From assembly GCF_004016515.1 (NCBI RefSeq), contig NZ_SACT01000007.1, positions 62,001 through 126,000 of the forward strand: a stretch of DNA of 64,000 nucleotides. Direction: 5' to 3'. Position 1 is the stretch's first letter. Each line of letters opens with the position of its first letter. Positions 9,175 through 19,826 of the stretch are shown one piece after another. The notes beneath the pieces were generated by a model that worked only from the letters and a program-made list of their open reading frames with translations, made no database searches and was not told the origin of the DNA. The position numbers were made by a program, and so were the translations under genes. This DNA comes from Rubrivivax albus (GTDB lineage: Bacteria; Pseudomonadota; Gammaproteobacteria; Burkholderiales; Burkholderiaceae_C).

Positions 9175-10551
9175 ATGGGACATGAATTTGATCTGATCGT
9201 CGTTGGCGCGGGGTCCGGCGGTGTCGCCGCGGCACGCCGTGCCGCGGCCCACGGCGCCCGCGTGGTGATCGTCGAGGCCGGGCGTGTCGGCGGCACCTGC
9301 GTCATCCGCGGCTGCGTGCCCAAGAAGCTGATGATGTACGCCGCCGCCCACGGCCGCGGCATCGCCGAGGCCCGGGCCTACGGCTGGACGGTGGACCTTC
9401 CCCGCTTCGACATGGGGCACTGGGCTCGGGCCAAGGCAGCCGAAACCGAACGGCTCGAGACCTTGTACGGGCGCATGCTGGCCGAGGCTGGCGTCACTCT
9501 GGTGCGCGGGCACGCCGAACTGCAGTCGGAAGCTGCGGTCCGCGTCGGCGCAAAGGTTCTCCAGGCGCCCCGTATTCTGGTGGCGACGGGCGGCGCGCCG
9601 TCACGCGATGCGATACCGGGGCTCGCCGAGGCCATGACCTCGAACGACGTGCTGGACCTCAGCGCGTTGCCGTCCGATCTGCTGGTGATCGGCGGTGGCT
9701 ACATCGCCGTGGAGTTCGCCAGCATCCTGCAAGGCCTGGGCTGCCCGGTGACGCTGGCCTTCCGCGACGCGCTGCCCTTGCGCGGGTTCGACACCGGCCT
9801 GCGCGAGCGGCTGGCCCTGGCCCTGCAGCAGCGTGGCATCACGCTCGCTGGCGGCGTGGCGCTCGCGTCGTTGACGCGCGACGCCGACGGCTTCCGCCTG
9901 TTGCGAAGCGACGGTACCGTGCTTCGTGCCGGCGCTGCGCTGAACGCCACGGGCCGCCACCCGGCCACCGATGGCCTGGGGCTTGCCGCGGCTGGCGTGC
10001 GCACCGACGAACGCGGTGCCATCGCCGTCGACGCCGACAGCCGCACGAGCACGCCAGGCATCTGGGCGGTCGGTGACGTCACCCAGCGCATGAACCTGAC
10101 GCCGGTGGCGATCGCCGAAGGGCGCGCCTTCGCCGACACCGAGTTCGGTGCCCGACCCACGCGCGTGGACCACCGCACGATCGCCAGCGCCGTGTTCACG
10201 GACCCCTCGCTGGCCACCGTCGGCCTGACCGAGGAAGCCGCCCGCCAGCGCGGCCCGGTCGACGTCTACGAAGCCGACTTCCGCCCCATGAAGACCGCGT
10301 TCGCCGGCAGCGAGGAACGGACGTACATGAAGCTGGTGGTCGACGGCCTCGACGACCGCGTGCTCGGTGTCCACATGCTGGGCGCTGACGCGCCGGAGAT
10401 CGTGCAGAGCCTGGCGGTGGCCATGGTCGCCGGCGCCACCAAGCGCGACTTCGACCGAACCATGGCCATCCACCCGACAGCCGCCGAGGAGTTCGTCCTC
10501 ATGCGCAGTCCGGTTCGCCGCTGGCCCATGCATGATCGGATGCCGGCCTGA
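9175..10551 (+). CDS. gor: glutathione-disulfide reductase-like flavoenzyme
   Basis: 458 residues of the class I pyridine nucleotide-disulfide oxidoreductase family. The FAD-binding GxGxxG appears as VVGAGSGGVAAARRAA and the redox disulfide as GGTCVIRGCVPKKLM, diagnostic for glutathione reductase rather than lipoamide dehydrogenase. NAD(P)H site: LVIGGGYIAVEFASI. Second FAD motif: TPGIWAVGDVTQRMNLTPVA. The C-terminal catalytic His-Glu pair is IHPTAAEEFVLM. It would reduce glutathione disulfide or a related disulfide in the cytoplasm. The start 9175 is the ATG just before HEFDLIVV. A thioredoxin follows 63 bases later. Confidence 0.9.
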   Translation: MGHEFDLIVVGAGSGGVAAARRAAAHGARVVIVEAGRVGGTCVIRGCVPKKLMMYAAAHGRGIAEARAYGWTVDLPRFDMGHWARAKAAETERLETLYGRMLAEAGVTLVRGHAELQSEAAVRVGAKVLQAPRILVATGGAPSRDAIPGLAEAMTSNDVLDLSALPSDLLVIGGGYIAVEFASILQGLGCPVTLAFRDALPLRGFDTGLRERLALALQQRGITLAGGVALASLTRDADGFRLLRSDGTVLRAGAALNATGRHPATDGLGLAAAGVRTDERGAIAVDADSRTSTPGIWAVGDVTQRMNLTPVAIAEGRAFADTEFGARPTRVDHRTIASAVFTDPSLATVGLTEEAARQRGPVDVYEADFRPMKTAFAGSEERTYMKLVVDGLDDRVLGVHMLGADAPEIVQSLAVAMVAGATKRDFDRTMAIHPTAAEEFVLMRSPVRRWPMHDRMPA

Positions 10552-10614
10552 ATGTCGACGACCAACGGCGAAGATGTCCGAGGCCATAGGGCCGACCCAC
10601 CGGCGAGGAAATCC

Positions 10615-10944
10615 ATGTCCCACGTCATTGAACCCGACAGCACCCAGCAGGCACGCGAACTGCTCGGTGCCACCGGCACGCCGGTCCTGGTCGACTTCGC
10701 GGCCACCTGGTGTGGTCCCTGCCAGGCTTTCGCCCCCGTGCTGGAGGGATTTGCGGCGGAACGTGCCGCCAACCTTAAAGTGCTCAAGATCGACGTCGGC
10801 CACTTCGCCGAACTGGCACGGGAAGTCGGCATTCGAAGTGTGCCGACGCTCATGGTGATCCGCGACGGTGAAGTGCTGGCGGCCAAGGCCGGTGCCTTAC
10901 CACGACAGGCGCTTGCCGCCTTCGTCGACGGCGCGTTGCGCTGA
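10615..10944 (+). CDS. trx: thioredoxin
   Basis: A 109-residue thioredoxin with the classical active site FAATWCGPCQAF (Cys33, Cys36), the buried Asp before it (LVDFAA) and the cis-Pro segment GIRSVPTLMVIRDGE. The start ATG 10615 has a CGAGGAAATCC ribosome site; upstream in-frame codons to 10552 are not supported. It is probably cotranscribed with the glutathione reductase-like gene. It supplies electrons for general disulfide reduction. Not necessarily the main thioredoxin of the cell. Confidence 0.93.
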   Translation: MSHVIEPDSTQQARELLGATGTPVLVDFAATWCGPCQAFAPVLEGFAAERAANLKVLKIDVGHFAELAREVGIRSVPTLMVIRDGEVLAAKAGALPRQALAAFVDGALR

Positions 10945-11055
10945 CGAGGCGCGGGTATGCTCAGCAGCGGCGCCTTCAGTGCCGTTGCTCGCACCCTCAG
11001 CCGGCCCGGACGTCATGCCCAGCGCGTAACAGGCCACGTCCTGACGGTTGGCCCC

Positions 11056-11369
11056 CTACGGTTGCCCGGTGTGACCTTTGGCCGTGCGCGTCATCGGGCC
11101 GCTGCGAACCACACGTGGTCGCCCCTTGCGCTTGAACACCCGTACCGTACCGGCCGCCGACGCAACGAACAGGCTGGTCAGCGCCAGGACCGCAATCCGC
11201 CAGTGCTCGCCGAGGAACTCGCGGGGCGAAGTGCGGCAAGCACGGCGATCCAGATCGACAAGTGGCAAGGACAGGTCGCAGCGGCCAACGCCGCGAGCGG
11301 GCAGGCGGCCATGCGTTGCCGCGCGGTGTGCCCGCTCGCAGCCTTCGGACTCGCGTCGGCGCGCACCAT
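11056..11369 (-). pseudogene. merE: merE, broken by a single-base frameshift
   Basis: MerE is a small inner-membrane mercury transporter encoded after merA. Two frames together give the family sequence. From 11369 one frame encodes AALAAATCPCHLSIWIAVLAA, with the TCPCHL motif of MerE helix 1. From about 11236 the +1-shifted frame encodes EFLGEHWRIAVLALTSLFVA and then a basic tail, matching the family's FLGEHW helix 2. One missing base near 11232-11236 would restore a continuous protein. Its start lies seven bases after the merA stop. It could be a true mutation or a sequence error. Confidence 0.72.
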
Positions 11370-11376
11370 ACGCCCG

Positions 11377-13502
<2,126 letters not shown>

Positions 13503-13515
13503 CGAGAACTCCGGA

Positions 13516-13869
13516 TCAGTAGAACAACGGAAGGACGTAGGGAAAGGCCAGCGCAATCAGCACCAACGCGCCGACGATCCAGAAGAGGACCTTGTAGGCG
13601 GACCGCACCTGCGCAACGGCGCAGACCTCGCCGGGCCTGCAGGCCAACGCTGGCCGATAGATGCGTCGCCATGCGAAGAACATCGCGACGAGCGCGGCAC
13701 CGACGAAGATCGGCCGATAGGGCTCGAGCACCGCGAGGTTTCCGATCCAGGCGCCGCTGAAGCCCAGGGTGACCAGCACCAGGGGGCCCAGGCAGCAGGT
13801 GGACGCCAGTATCGCGGCCAACCCGCCGGTGAAGAGGGCGCCACGCCCGGTCGTCGGTGTTTCAGTCAT
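13516..13869 (-). CDS. merT: mercury transport protein MerT
   Basis: 117 residues with three hydrophobic helices. Helix 1 holds the vicinal Cys pair [12 protein letters not shown]. The cytoplasmic loop holds the second pair ([18 protein letters not shown]). It moves Hg(II) from MerP across the inner membrane to MerA. ATG 13869 is the start; the longer frame to 14133 runs through merR on the other strand. First gene after the mer promoter. Confidence 0.96.
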   Translation of the reverse strand: MTETPTTGRGALFTGGLAAILASTCCLGPLVLVTLGFSGAWIGNLAVLEPYRPIFVGAALVAMFFAWRRIYRPALACRPGEVCAVAQVRSAYKVLFWIVGALVLIALAFPYVLPLFY

Positions 13870-13904
13870 GCACTTCGCTAGGCAAGTCTCGAGACGTTGG
13901 CGTA

Positions 13905-13935
13905 AGCTTATTTCCGTACTCACGTACGGAGTCAA
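13905..13935 (-). promoter_or_regulatory. mer promoter and MerR operator
   Basis: Reading leftward, the -35 TTGACT (13930-13935) and -10 TAAGCT (13905-13910) are separated by exactly 19 bases, the overlong spacer typical of MerR-activated promoters. A perfect dyad lies in the spacer: 7-base arms at 13913-13919 and 13924-13930 with a 4-base centre. MerR binds here, represses without Hg(II) and untwists the spacer with Hg(II). It also overlaps the region expected to control merR itself. Confidence 0.95.
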
Positions 13936-13940
13936 GCGGC

Positions 13941-14360
13941 ATGGAACGCGATCAGAACCACCCGATGAACGGCCTGACGATCGGGGCTGTGGCCAAGGCA
14001 GCCGGGGTGAACGTGGAGACCGTGCGCTTCTACCAGCGCAGGGCCTTGCTGCCCGAGCCCGACCGGCCCTACGGCAGCATTCGGCGCTACGAGGCGGAGG
14101 ACGTCGCCCGCGTGAAGTTCGTGAAGGCTGCACAGCGCCTGGGATTCAGCCTCGACGAAGTAGCAAGCCTGCTCAAGCTTGACGACGGCACGCATTGCGA
14201 TGAAGCGCGCCAACTTGCCGAGGGCAAGCTCGCTGACGTCCGCAAAAAGCTGAAGGACTTGCGCCGGATCGAGTCGGCGCTGGCTGGCCTCGTCAGTGGC
14301 TGCGGCACGAGGCGGGGCAAGCTGTCGTGCCCCTTGATCGCGACCCTGCACAAGCAGTGA
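13941..14360 (+). CDS. merR: mercury-responsive regulator MerR
   Basis: 139 residues. The N-terminal winged helix ([20 protein letters not shown]) binds the mer operator and a long dimerisation helix follows. The three Hg(II)-binding cysteines are Cys86, Cys121 and Cys130, matching Cys82/117/126 of Tn501 MerR with a constant four-residue offset. The start ATG 13941 lies just after the operator; upstream codons to 13857 would run through the promoter. Divergent from merTPA. Confidence 0.96.
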   Translation: MERDQNHPMNGLTIGAVAKAAGVNVETVRFYQRRALLPEPDRPYGSIRRYEAEDVARVKFVKAAQRLGFSLDEVASLLKLDDGTHCDEARQLAEGKLADVRKKLKDLRRIESALAGLVSGCGTRRGKLSCPLIATLHKQ

Positions 14361-14449
14361 TCGCGGCCTGATTCAGCGGTCCATCGCCGGCCGCTCCGGG
14401 CCTGGAGGTCGGGCGGCAGCTCGGGCGCGCCCGACTGTCGGAACCGGAC

Positions 14450-14884
14450 TCAGTGGCGCCCCGGAAGCGCGACCTGCACCACCTTGCCGCCGTAGCCGAA
14501 GCGGCTGTCGCGGGCCTGGACCACGACGGTGCGCGTTCCGGCTGGAATGGTGACGCCGTGCAGGTCGCGGGTGAAGGGTTGCTCCCCGGCGTGGTCATGC
14601 AGCAGCCTGCGCTCGCCGTAGACAGCGCCACGGGTGGAGGTCACGCGGAACGCATCGGCATAGCGCGAAGGCGTGTCGTAGGACGAGGATACGGTAACGT
14701 CGAAGTCGAAGCGGCCCGACCCGCTCGCGCGGACCTGGACAGCGACGACATCGGGATACCTCTGCGCCGCTGCGTCCGACGTTTGAGCTTTCACGATCGG
14801 GCCGGCCAATCCGAGAGCCGCCAACACAAGCGCCGATGCTTGAAGACATCGACGGCGAGCGGATGCCGTGACCGTCGGCGTCAC
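14450..14884 (-). CDS. hypothetical exported protein
   Basis: 144 residues from a GTG at 14884 that overlaps the upstream gene's TGA (GTGA), which decides the start over ATG 14929. A signal peptide is clear: ARRRCLQASALVLAALGLAG, then IVKAQ. The mature part is beta-rich (VVAVQVRASGSGRFDFDVTV, FGYGGKVVQVALPG) with HDHAGEQPF in between. The family is not recognised. The His/Asp-rich HDHAGEQ could bind a metal, but that is speculation. It forms a two-gene operon with the gene upstream. Confidence 0.65.
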   Translation of the reverse strand: MTPTVTASARRRCLQASALVLAALGLAGPIVKAQTSDAAAQRYPDVVAVQVRASGSGRFDFDVTVSSSYDTPSRYADAFRVTSTRGAVYGERRLLHDHAGEQPFTRDLHGVTIPAGTRTVVVQARDSRFGYGGKVVQVALPGRH

Positions 14885-15315
14885 AGCCAGTACTCCCCGT
14901 GCCAGCTGCCACGCCGATGGTCGATCCATACGCGCCTGGGCGCCAGCTTGCTCACGATCGGGCCAGCAAGATCCACCTCGGGCTGCCGCCCGAGGCGATC
15001 GGCCAGGTCCATCGAGCAGGCCGAGGAGGTGACCGGGCGGAACACCAGCCTAAGCTGTTCGGTCACTGTGATGGAATCGCCCGCGGGCGCTGACTCGTGG
15101 AAATGCACGAACTTCTTGACGAGGCAGGAGAAGTAGAGCTCGAGTTCCACGGTGAGGGGGAGCTCGCGGCGGTCCAGCGCAGCCTGGGCGGCGGCCGACC
15201 ATTCAACGTACACCGGCTTGCCGTTCACCCGGACGTGCGCTCCATGGCGTCGGCGCCAGCCCCCGAAGAAATGGAACCCTTGCCCCTTGCCGCTGGCGGC
15301 GCTGGATCGCTGCAT
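14881..15315 (-). CDS. hypothetical protein
   Basis: 144 residues with no signal peptide or membrane helix. The start at 15315 is supported by a GAGGAATTGGT ribosome site; the longer frame to 15681 lies over unrelated remnants. Notable segments are GKGQGFHFFGGWRRRHGAHV, VELELYFSCLVKKFVHFHES and WIDHRRGSWHGEYWL. It is rich in His and aromatic residues. The family is not recognised. It is coupled by GTGA overlap to the exported protein downstream, so the two probably act together. Confidence 0.62.
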   Translation of the reverse strand: MQRSSAASGKGQGFHFFGGWRRRHGAHVRVNGKPVYVEWSAAAQAALDRRELPLTVELELYFSCLVKKFVHFHESAPAGDSITVTEQLRLVFRPVTSSACSMDLADRLGRQPEVDLAGPIVSKLAPRRVWIDHRRGSWHGEYWL

Positions 15316-15397
15316 ACCAATTCCTCGCGCGGTCGATGACCGCATAGACGAAGCGACACGCCGGATTCTTACGCAGCCTGCCCCGGCCGCAGGACGC

Positions 15398-15665
15398 TCA
15401 GGCGGCGATGAGCGGCTGCGGCGCGTTCTCGGACGTGTTCGAAAATCGCCGCATCTCCTTGGGAGCCATGGGCTTGGCAAACAGATCGCCGCGCTCCCGT
15501 CATGGAGACGCGCCGTCCGTAGTCGCCCGCTGCGATGCGGTGGGCTGCTGCCTCGACGTGCCCCATCGGCCGTATCGCGACGACGGTGGTCCGCCAGGCG
15601 AGCGTTACCGTCAGGCTCACGGCGACAGCGGCCAACATGGCGCCCCGTTTTAGCCTGCTGACCTG
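15398..15665 (-). pseudogene. fossil of a HAMP / EAL signalling protein with internal deletion
   Basis: On the minus strand a membrane helix and HAMP segment is readable (AVAVSLTVTLAWRTTVVAIR, then AAAHRIAAGDYGRRV). Directly after it, in another frame, comes the C-terminus of an EAL domain (GDLFAKPMAPKEMRRF) running to a TGA at 15398-15400. The catalytic middle is missing. This is what remains after a large internal deletion of a HAMP-GGDEF-EAL type gene. No intact start or reading frame exists. Confidence 0.6.
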
Positions 15666-15738
15666 CCTCGAGTGCGGCCACGCCAAGCTCGAGGTCATGC
15701 GCGCGTCGGTGATGCCTTGGCAGGCGTAGAGTCTCGGC

Positions 15739-16352
15739 ATGCAGCCGAACACCAGCGTGGCCTTCTTTGACGCCCAGTTCCGGCGTCAGATCGAGGCGGC
15801 GGATCGTTGCTCAATCCGTTCGAGCAGATGGCGCTGCCCCATTTGTGCGGCAGCATGCTCGACTACGGTTGCGGGATGGGCAACCTGTCGCTGGCCGCTG
15901 CACGCCAGGGCTGCCGCGTCCGAGCGTTGGACGCCAGCGCGGCGGCGATCAACCAACTCCGCCGGATCGCACGTGCCGAATCACTGCCGATCAACGCCAC
16001 GCAAGCAGACCTCAGGACGCACGTCATTCGCGGCAAGTTCGACGCCGTGGTCTGTATCGGCCTGCTGATGTTCTTCGACTGCCCGACTGCATTTGCCCAG
16101 TTGGGACAACTCAAGGCAGCGTTGCGGCCTGGTGGCGTCGCTGTCGTCAACGTGCTGATCGAGGGCACGAGCTACATGGACATGTTCGATCCCTCCGAAC
16201 ACTGCCTGTTCGCGCACGACCAGTTGGTCGACCACTTCGCCGGCTGGCCTATCGAATCCGAGGTCTACCAGGACTTCTCTGCTGAATCGGGGACGAACAA
16301 GCGCTTCGCCACGATCATCGCTCGCCGACGTCGTCTGGAGGAACCGAACTGA
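15739..16352 (+). pseudogene. class I SAM-dependent methyltransferase, frameshifted near its N-terminus
   Basis: The N-terminus from ATG 15739 reads MQPNTSVAFFDAQFRRQIEA. The frame then changes by one base near 15803, and continues as LNPFEQMALPHL and the SAM-binding motif MLDYGCGMGNLSLAAARQGC. Acidic motif II is VRALDASAAAINQL, followed by DAVVCIGLLMFF and ALRPGGVAVVNVL. One missing base restores a protein of about 204 residues. An alternative is translation from TTG 15807 giving 181 residues. The substrate is unknown; the family includes TehB-like enzymes. Confidence 0.7.
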
Positions 16353-16445
16353 GGCCGGAGTTCGACGGTACCGCAGCCGCACCGAATGAGACCGCGTGCC
16401 GATGGGTCTGGGCAACGCGGCGCCGTACCGCATAGACTTCCGCCC

Positions 16446-16799
16446 ATGCTGAAGAGGCTGCTTGCCATCTTTCTGTGCCTCGGCCTCGTGCTGCAGGCCG
16501 GGGCAGTGCCGCCCCTCCATCAGGCACCGTGCCCGATGGAGGAGCACATGCAGGCGGCGCTGGAGGCAGGCGAGGCTCTGCTCGGCGAACTGCCCGATTG
16601 CTGTCAGGATCTCCTGACCTTCGCCACGACCGGCAAGGCCTGCAAGGCCCAATTCGACTGCGGCTTCACCGCGGCGATGCCCGGTTCTGTCTCGATCGAT
16701 GCCAGACCGCCCGGCACATCGGTGCTGCCGCGCGCGTACAAGGCCTGGCTTCCGCCCGTGCCCATCGCTGGGTCCTGGCGACCTCCGGCACTGGGCTGA
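16446..16799 (+). CDS. small Cys-rich exported protein preceding the metal efflux operon
   Basis: 117 residues: a signal peptide (MLKRLLAIFLCLGLVLQAG) then a short mature chain with five Cys (QAPCPMEEHM, PDCCQDLL, KACKAQFDCGF). Small proteins of this kind (CzcI/CopL-like) often stand upstream of HME-RND efflux genes and are thought to bind or sense metal in the periplasm. That role is inferred from position and Cys content. The tolC-like gene begins 115 bases later. Confidence 0.65.
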   Translation: MLKRLLAIFLCLGLVLQAGAVPPLHQAPCPMEEHMQAALEAGEALLGELPDCCQDLLTFATTGKACKAQFDCGFTAAMPGSVSIDARPPGTSVLPRAYKAWLPPVPIAGSWRPPALG

Positions 16800-16914
16800 C
16801 CCTAGCACGCACGTTGCGTGCGTACGTCGGTGACCCAGTGCCTTGGGCAGTGGGTCAGTCAGTTCATGCGTGCGGTCCGCACCATTCTGCGGCCGCGCCC
16901 TCCGGAGGTTTTCC

Positions 16915-18195
16915 ATGCTGAGGTTGCCCCGCTTGTCCAGCGGTGCCAGCGGAGTTTCCGCGCTTGCCCTGCTTCTCATCGCCTGGCCCGCGTCAGGCGC
17001 GTCCTTGACTCCGCTCTCGCTGGCCGAAGCCCAGCAGCGTGCCGTCGCCCGGGCGGCGGCGCCGGCCGCCGCGGACCTGCGTGCACGCGCAGCCCGCGAG
17101 AAGGCCGTGGCTGCTGCCCAGCGTCCCGACCCCGTGCTGAGCCTTTCGCTCGTCAACCTGCCCGCAGACGGCCCCGACCGCTTCAGCACCACACGCGACT
17201 TCATGACCATGCGCTCGGTGTCGCTGATGCAGACCTTCACGCGCGAGGACAAGCGTCAGGCCCGGGCCGACCGCTACCTGCGCGAGGCCGACGCCGAGCA
17301 GGCCGAGCAGACCCTGCGGGCGAACGATGTGCGGCGCGAGGTGTCGCTGGCCTGGTTCCAGCGGCGGGCGGCCGAGCAGCGCCTGGCGCTGCTGCAGGCC
17401 CAACGCAGCGAAGCGCTGCTTCAGGTCGATGCCGCGGCGGCAGCGCAGCGCGCGGGCCGAGGCAGCAGTGCCGACGTGCTCGTGGCGCGTGACGCGGTCG
17501 TGCAGATCGATCAGGCGCTGCTCGCGGCCGAGGCGGCAGTTGCCACGGCACGGAGAAACCTGGCCCGGTGGACGGATGAACCGGTCGAACGGCCGCTTGC
17601 CGACGCGCCCACCATGGACCGGCACGGGCTCGTCGATCGACCCTTGGCGGCGCAGTTGGCGCAACATCCCGGTCTGGCGCAGTTGGCGGCCCGCGAGGCC
17701 GTGGCGGTTTCCGCCGCCGCGGTTGCCCGAGCCGAGCGCGAGCCCGACTGGAGCGCCGAGCTGATGTTCAGCCAGCGCGGCAGCCGCTACTCGAACATGG
17801 TGTCGATCGGCGTGTCGGTACCGCTGCCGTGGGACCGGCCGCAGCGCCAGGACCGCGAGCTCGCCGCCAGTCTGGCGCAGGCCGACGCGCTGCGGGCAGA
17901 ACGCGTGGAACTCGAACGTCAGGTCCTGGCGATGGTCGAAGGCTGGATCGACGGCTGGCGTGCCGCGCTGGCGCGACTGGCCCTGATTGACCGCGAGCGC
18001 GAGCCGTTGGCGCAGCAGCGCGTGGAGGCGGTGCTGGCCGCCTACCGCGGCGGCACGGTCCCGCTCGGCGCCGTGCTCGACGCGCGCCGCTCCGCGCTGG
18101 CGCTGCGCATGGAGCGCATCGACATCGAACTCGACGCGGCCCGAGTCTGGGCCGCGCTGGACACCTTGATCCCCGCGGCAGGAGACGCACGATGA
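16915..18195 (+). CDS. cusC: TolC-family outer-membrane channel of a Cus/Czc efflux system
   Basis: 426 residues with a signal peptide (VSALALLLIAWPASGAS) and two long helical repeats typical of outer-membrane efflux proteins (SLAEAQQRAVARAAAPAAAD and later EREPLAQQRVEAVLAAYRGG). The start ATG 16915 follows GGAGGTTTTCC. It forms the trimeric outer-membrane exit duct for the RND pump encoded downstream. It overlaps the adaptor gene by ATGA. The exact metal (Cu/Ag versus Co/Zn/Cd) is not set by this subunit. Confidence 0.88.
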   Translation: MLRLPRLSSGASGVSALALLLIAWPASGASLTPLSLAEAQQRAVARAAAPAAADLRARAAREKAVAAAQRPDPVLSLSLVNLPADGPDRFSTTRDFMTMRSVSLMQTFTREDKRQARADRYLREADAEQAEQTLRANDVRREVSLAWFQRRAAEQRLALLQAQRSEALLQVDAAAAAQRAGRGSSADVLVARDAVVQIDQALLAAEAAVATARRNLARWTDEPVERPLADAPTMDRHGLVDRPLAAQLAQHPGLAQLAAREAVAVSAAAVARAEREPDWSAELMFSQRGSRYSNMVSIGVSVPLPWDRPQRQDRELAASLAQADALRAERVELERQVLAMVEGWIDGWRAALARLALIDREREPLAQQRVEAVLAAYRGGTVPLGAVLDARRSALALRMERIDIELDAARVWAALDTLIPAAGDAR

Positions 18196-19826
18196 AGCGC
18201 AGCACTCTCGTCTACGCAGCCGCGGCATTGGCCGCTGCGGCGGGACTCGTCGTGGCCGCCTGGTGGCTGGGCATGCATCAGGGCATGGCGATGATGGCGT
18301 CGCCGGCGGCGATCGCTGCGGCGCCGGCCGACCCTTCGCAGTGGACCATCCCACAAGGCGAGGAGGCCACGCGGCGCCACGTCCGCGACGGACTGAAGGC
18401 CGGCGACACAGACCCGGTCACCGGGTTGCGGATCCTGAACTATCACGACCCGATGGTGCCTGGCCGCAACTTCGAGGCGCCGGGCAAGTCGCCGTTCATG
18501 GACATGATGTTGGTGCCGCGCTACGCCGGTGGCGACCAGGCCGATGCGTCGACCGTCAGCGTCAGCCCGCGCATGCAGCGCAACCTCGGGCTGCGCGCCG
18601 CGCCGGTGGTCGAGGGCACGCTCGCACCCGAGGTGGCCGCGGTCGGCAACGTGGCTTGGAACGAACGCCTGCAGCAGGTCGTGGCCGCACGCGCGATGGG
18701 CTTCGTCGAGAAGCTGCATGTCCGGGCGCTCTTCGACAAGGTCCGCGCCGGCGCGCCGCTGGTCGAGCTGTACGTGCCCGACTGGGTCGCGGCGCAGGAG
18801 GAGTACCTGGCCTTGATCGCCATGCGCGGCGATGGCCTCGATACCTTGCGCGATGCAGCGCTGGCCCGCATGCGGCAGGTGGGCATGAGCGAAGCACTGA
18901 TCGGGCGCGTGGCGCTCGAGCGCAGGGTGTTGGCGCAGGTGACGATCCAGGCGCCGATCGACGGCGTCGTGACGGAGCTGCCGGTGCGTGAGGGCACGAC
19001 GGTGATGGCGGGCATGCCGCTGCTGAGGCTGCAGGGCACCGCCAGTGTGTGGGCCGAGGGCGAGGTGCCGGAGAGCCAGGCGGCGGCGCTGGCGCCGGGC
19101 ATGGCGGTGACGGCGACGAGCCCGGCGCTGCCAGGGCGGACCTTCGAAGGCCGCGTGCAGTCACTGCTGCCCCAGGTCGACCCGGCTACGCGCACCCGCC
19201 GCGCGCGGCTCGAACTCGTGAACGCCGGTGGACCGCTGGTGCCGGGGATGTTCGTCGAGATGCGCTTCGCCACGCCTGCGCGTTCACCGACCCTGCTCGT
19301 CCCCATCGACGCCGTGATCCACACCGGGCGCCGCAGCGTGGTGATGCTGGCCGAGGACGGCGGGCGCTTCCGGCCGGTGGAGGTGCGCACAGGCCGAGAG
19401 ACCACCGACCAGGTCGAGATCCTCGCCGGCCTGCAGGCCGGCCAGCAGGTCGTGCTGTCGGGGCAGTTCCTGGTCGACTCCGAAGCCAGCCTAAGGGGCC
19501 TGGAGGTTCGCCTGAACGCCGGGGAGCCCGGTGCGGCGGTGCCGCCTTCGGCCGCGCCGTCGCCCGCCGCCCTGCCGACCCACCGCACCGATGCCCGCGT
19601 CGAGGCCGTCGATGGCGACACCGTGACGCTGGACCACCCACCGATCGCGTCGCTGCAATGGCCGCAGATGGTGATGGACTTCAGGCTGCCTCCGCACTCG
19701 CCCGCCGGGCTGTCGCCCGGCGACCGCGTGCGCGTCGAGTTCCGCATGCAGGAAGGCGACGTGCCGCAGATCACGGCGATCGAGCGGCTGACCGCGCCGA
19801 TGGGTGGCACTGGGGGAACGCGATGA
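18192..19826 (+). CDS. cusB: CusB-type periplasmic adaptor with C-terminal CusF-like domain
   Basis: 544 residues. A membrane anchor ([16 protein letters not shown]) is followed by a heavy-metal-binding segment ([20 protein letters not shown], then DMMLVPRY) that uses Met rather than Cys. Next comes a membrane-fusion core with lipoyl/hairpin parts ([28 protein letters not shown]-like). The last 80 residues resemble the copper/silver chaperone CusF ([20 protein letters not shown]), fused here. Met richness favours Cu(I)/Ag(I). Coupled to both neighbours by ATGA-type overlaps. Confidence 0.9.
   Translation: MKRSTLVYAAAALAAAAGLVVAAWWLGMHQGMAMMASPAAIAAAPADPSQWTIPQGEEATRRHVRDGLKAGDTDPVTGLRILNYHDPMVPGRNFEAPGKSPFMDMMLVPRYAGGDQADASTVSVSPRMQRNLGLRAAPVVEGTLAPEVAAVGNVAWNERLQQVVAARAMGFVEKLHVRALFDKVRAGAPLVELYVPDWVAAQEEYLALIAMRGDGLDTLRDAALARMRQVGMSEALIGRVALERRVLAQVTIQAPIDGVVTELPVREGTTVMAGMPLLRLQGTASVWAEGEVPESQAAALAPGMAVTATSPALPGRTFEGRVQSLLPQVDPATRTRRARLELVNAGGPLVPGMFVEMRFATPARSPTLLVPIDAVIHTGRRSVVMLAEDGGRFRPVEVRTGRETTDQVEILAGLQAGQQVVLSGQFLVDSEASLRGLEVRLNAGEPGAAVPPSAAPSPAALPTHRTDARVEAVDGDTVTLDHPPIASLQWPQMVMDFRLPPHSPAGLSPGDRVRVEFRMQEGDVPQITAIERLTAPMGGTGGTR

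Noticed and set aside
14884..14929. ATG 14929 as start of the exported protein
   Set aside because: It would put 15 residues before the signal peptide; the GTG overlapping the upstream TGA fits better.
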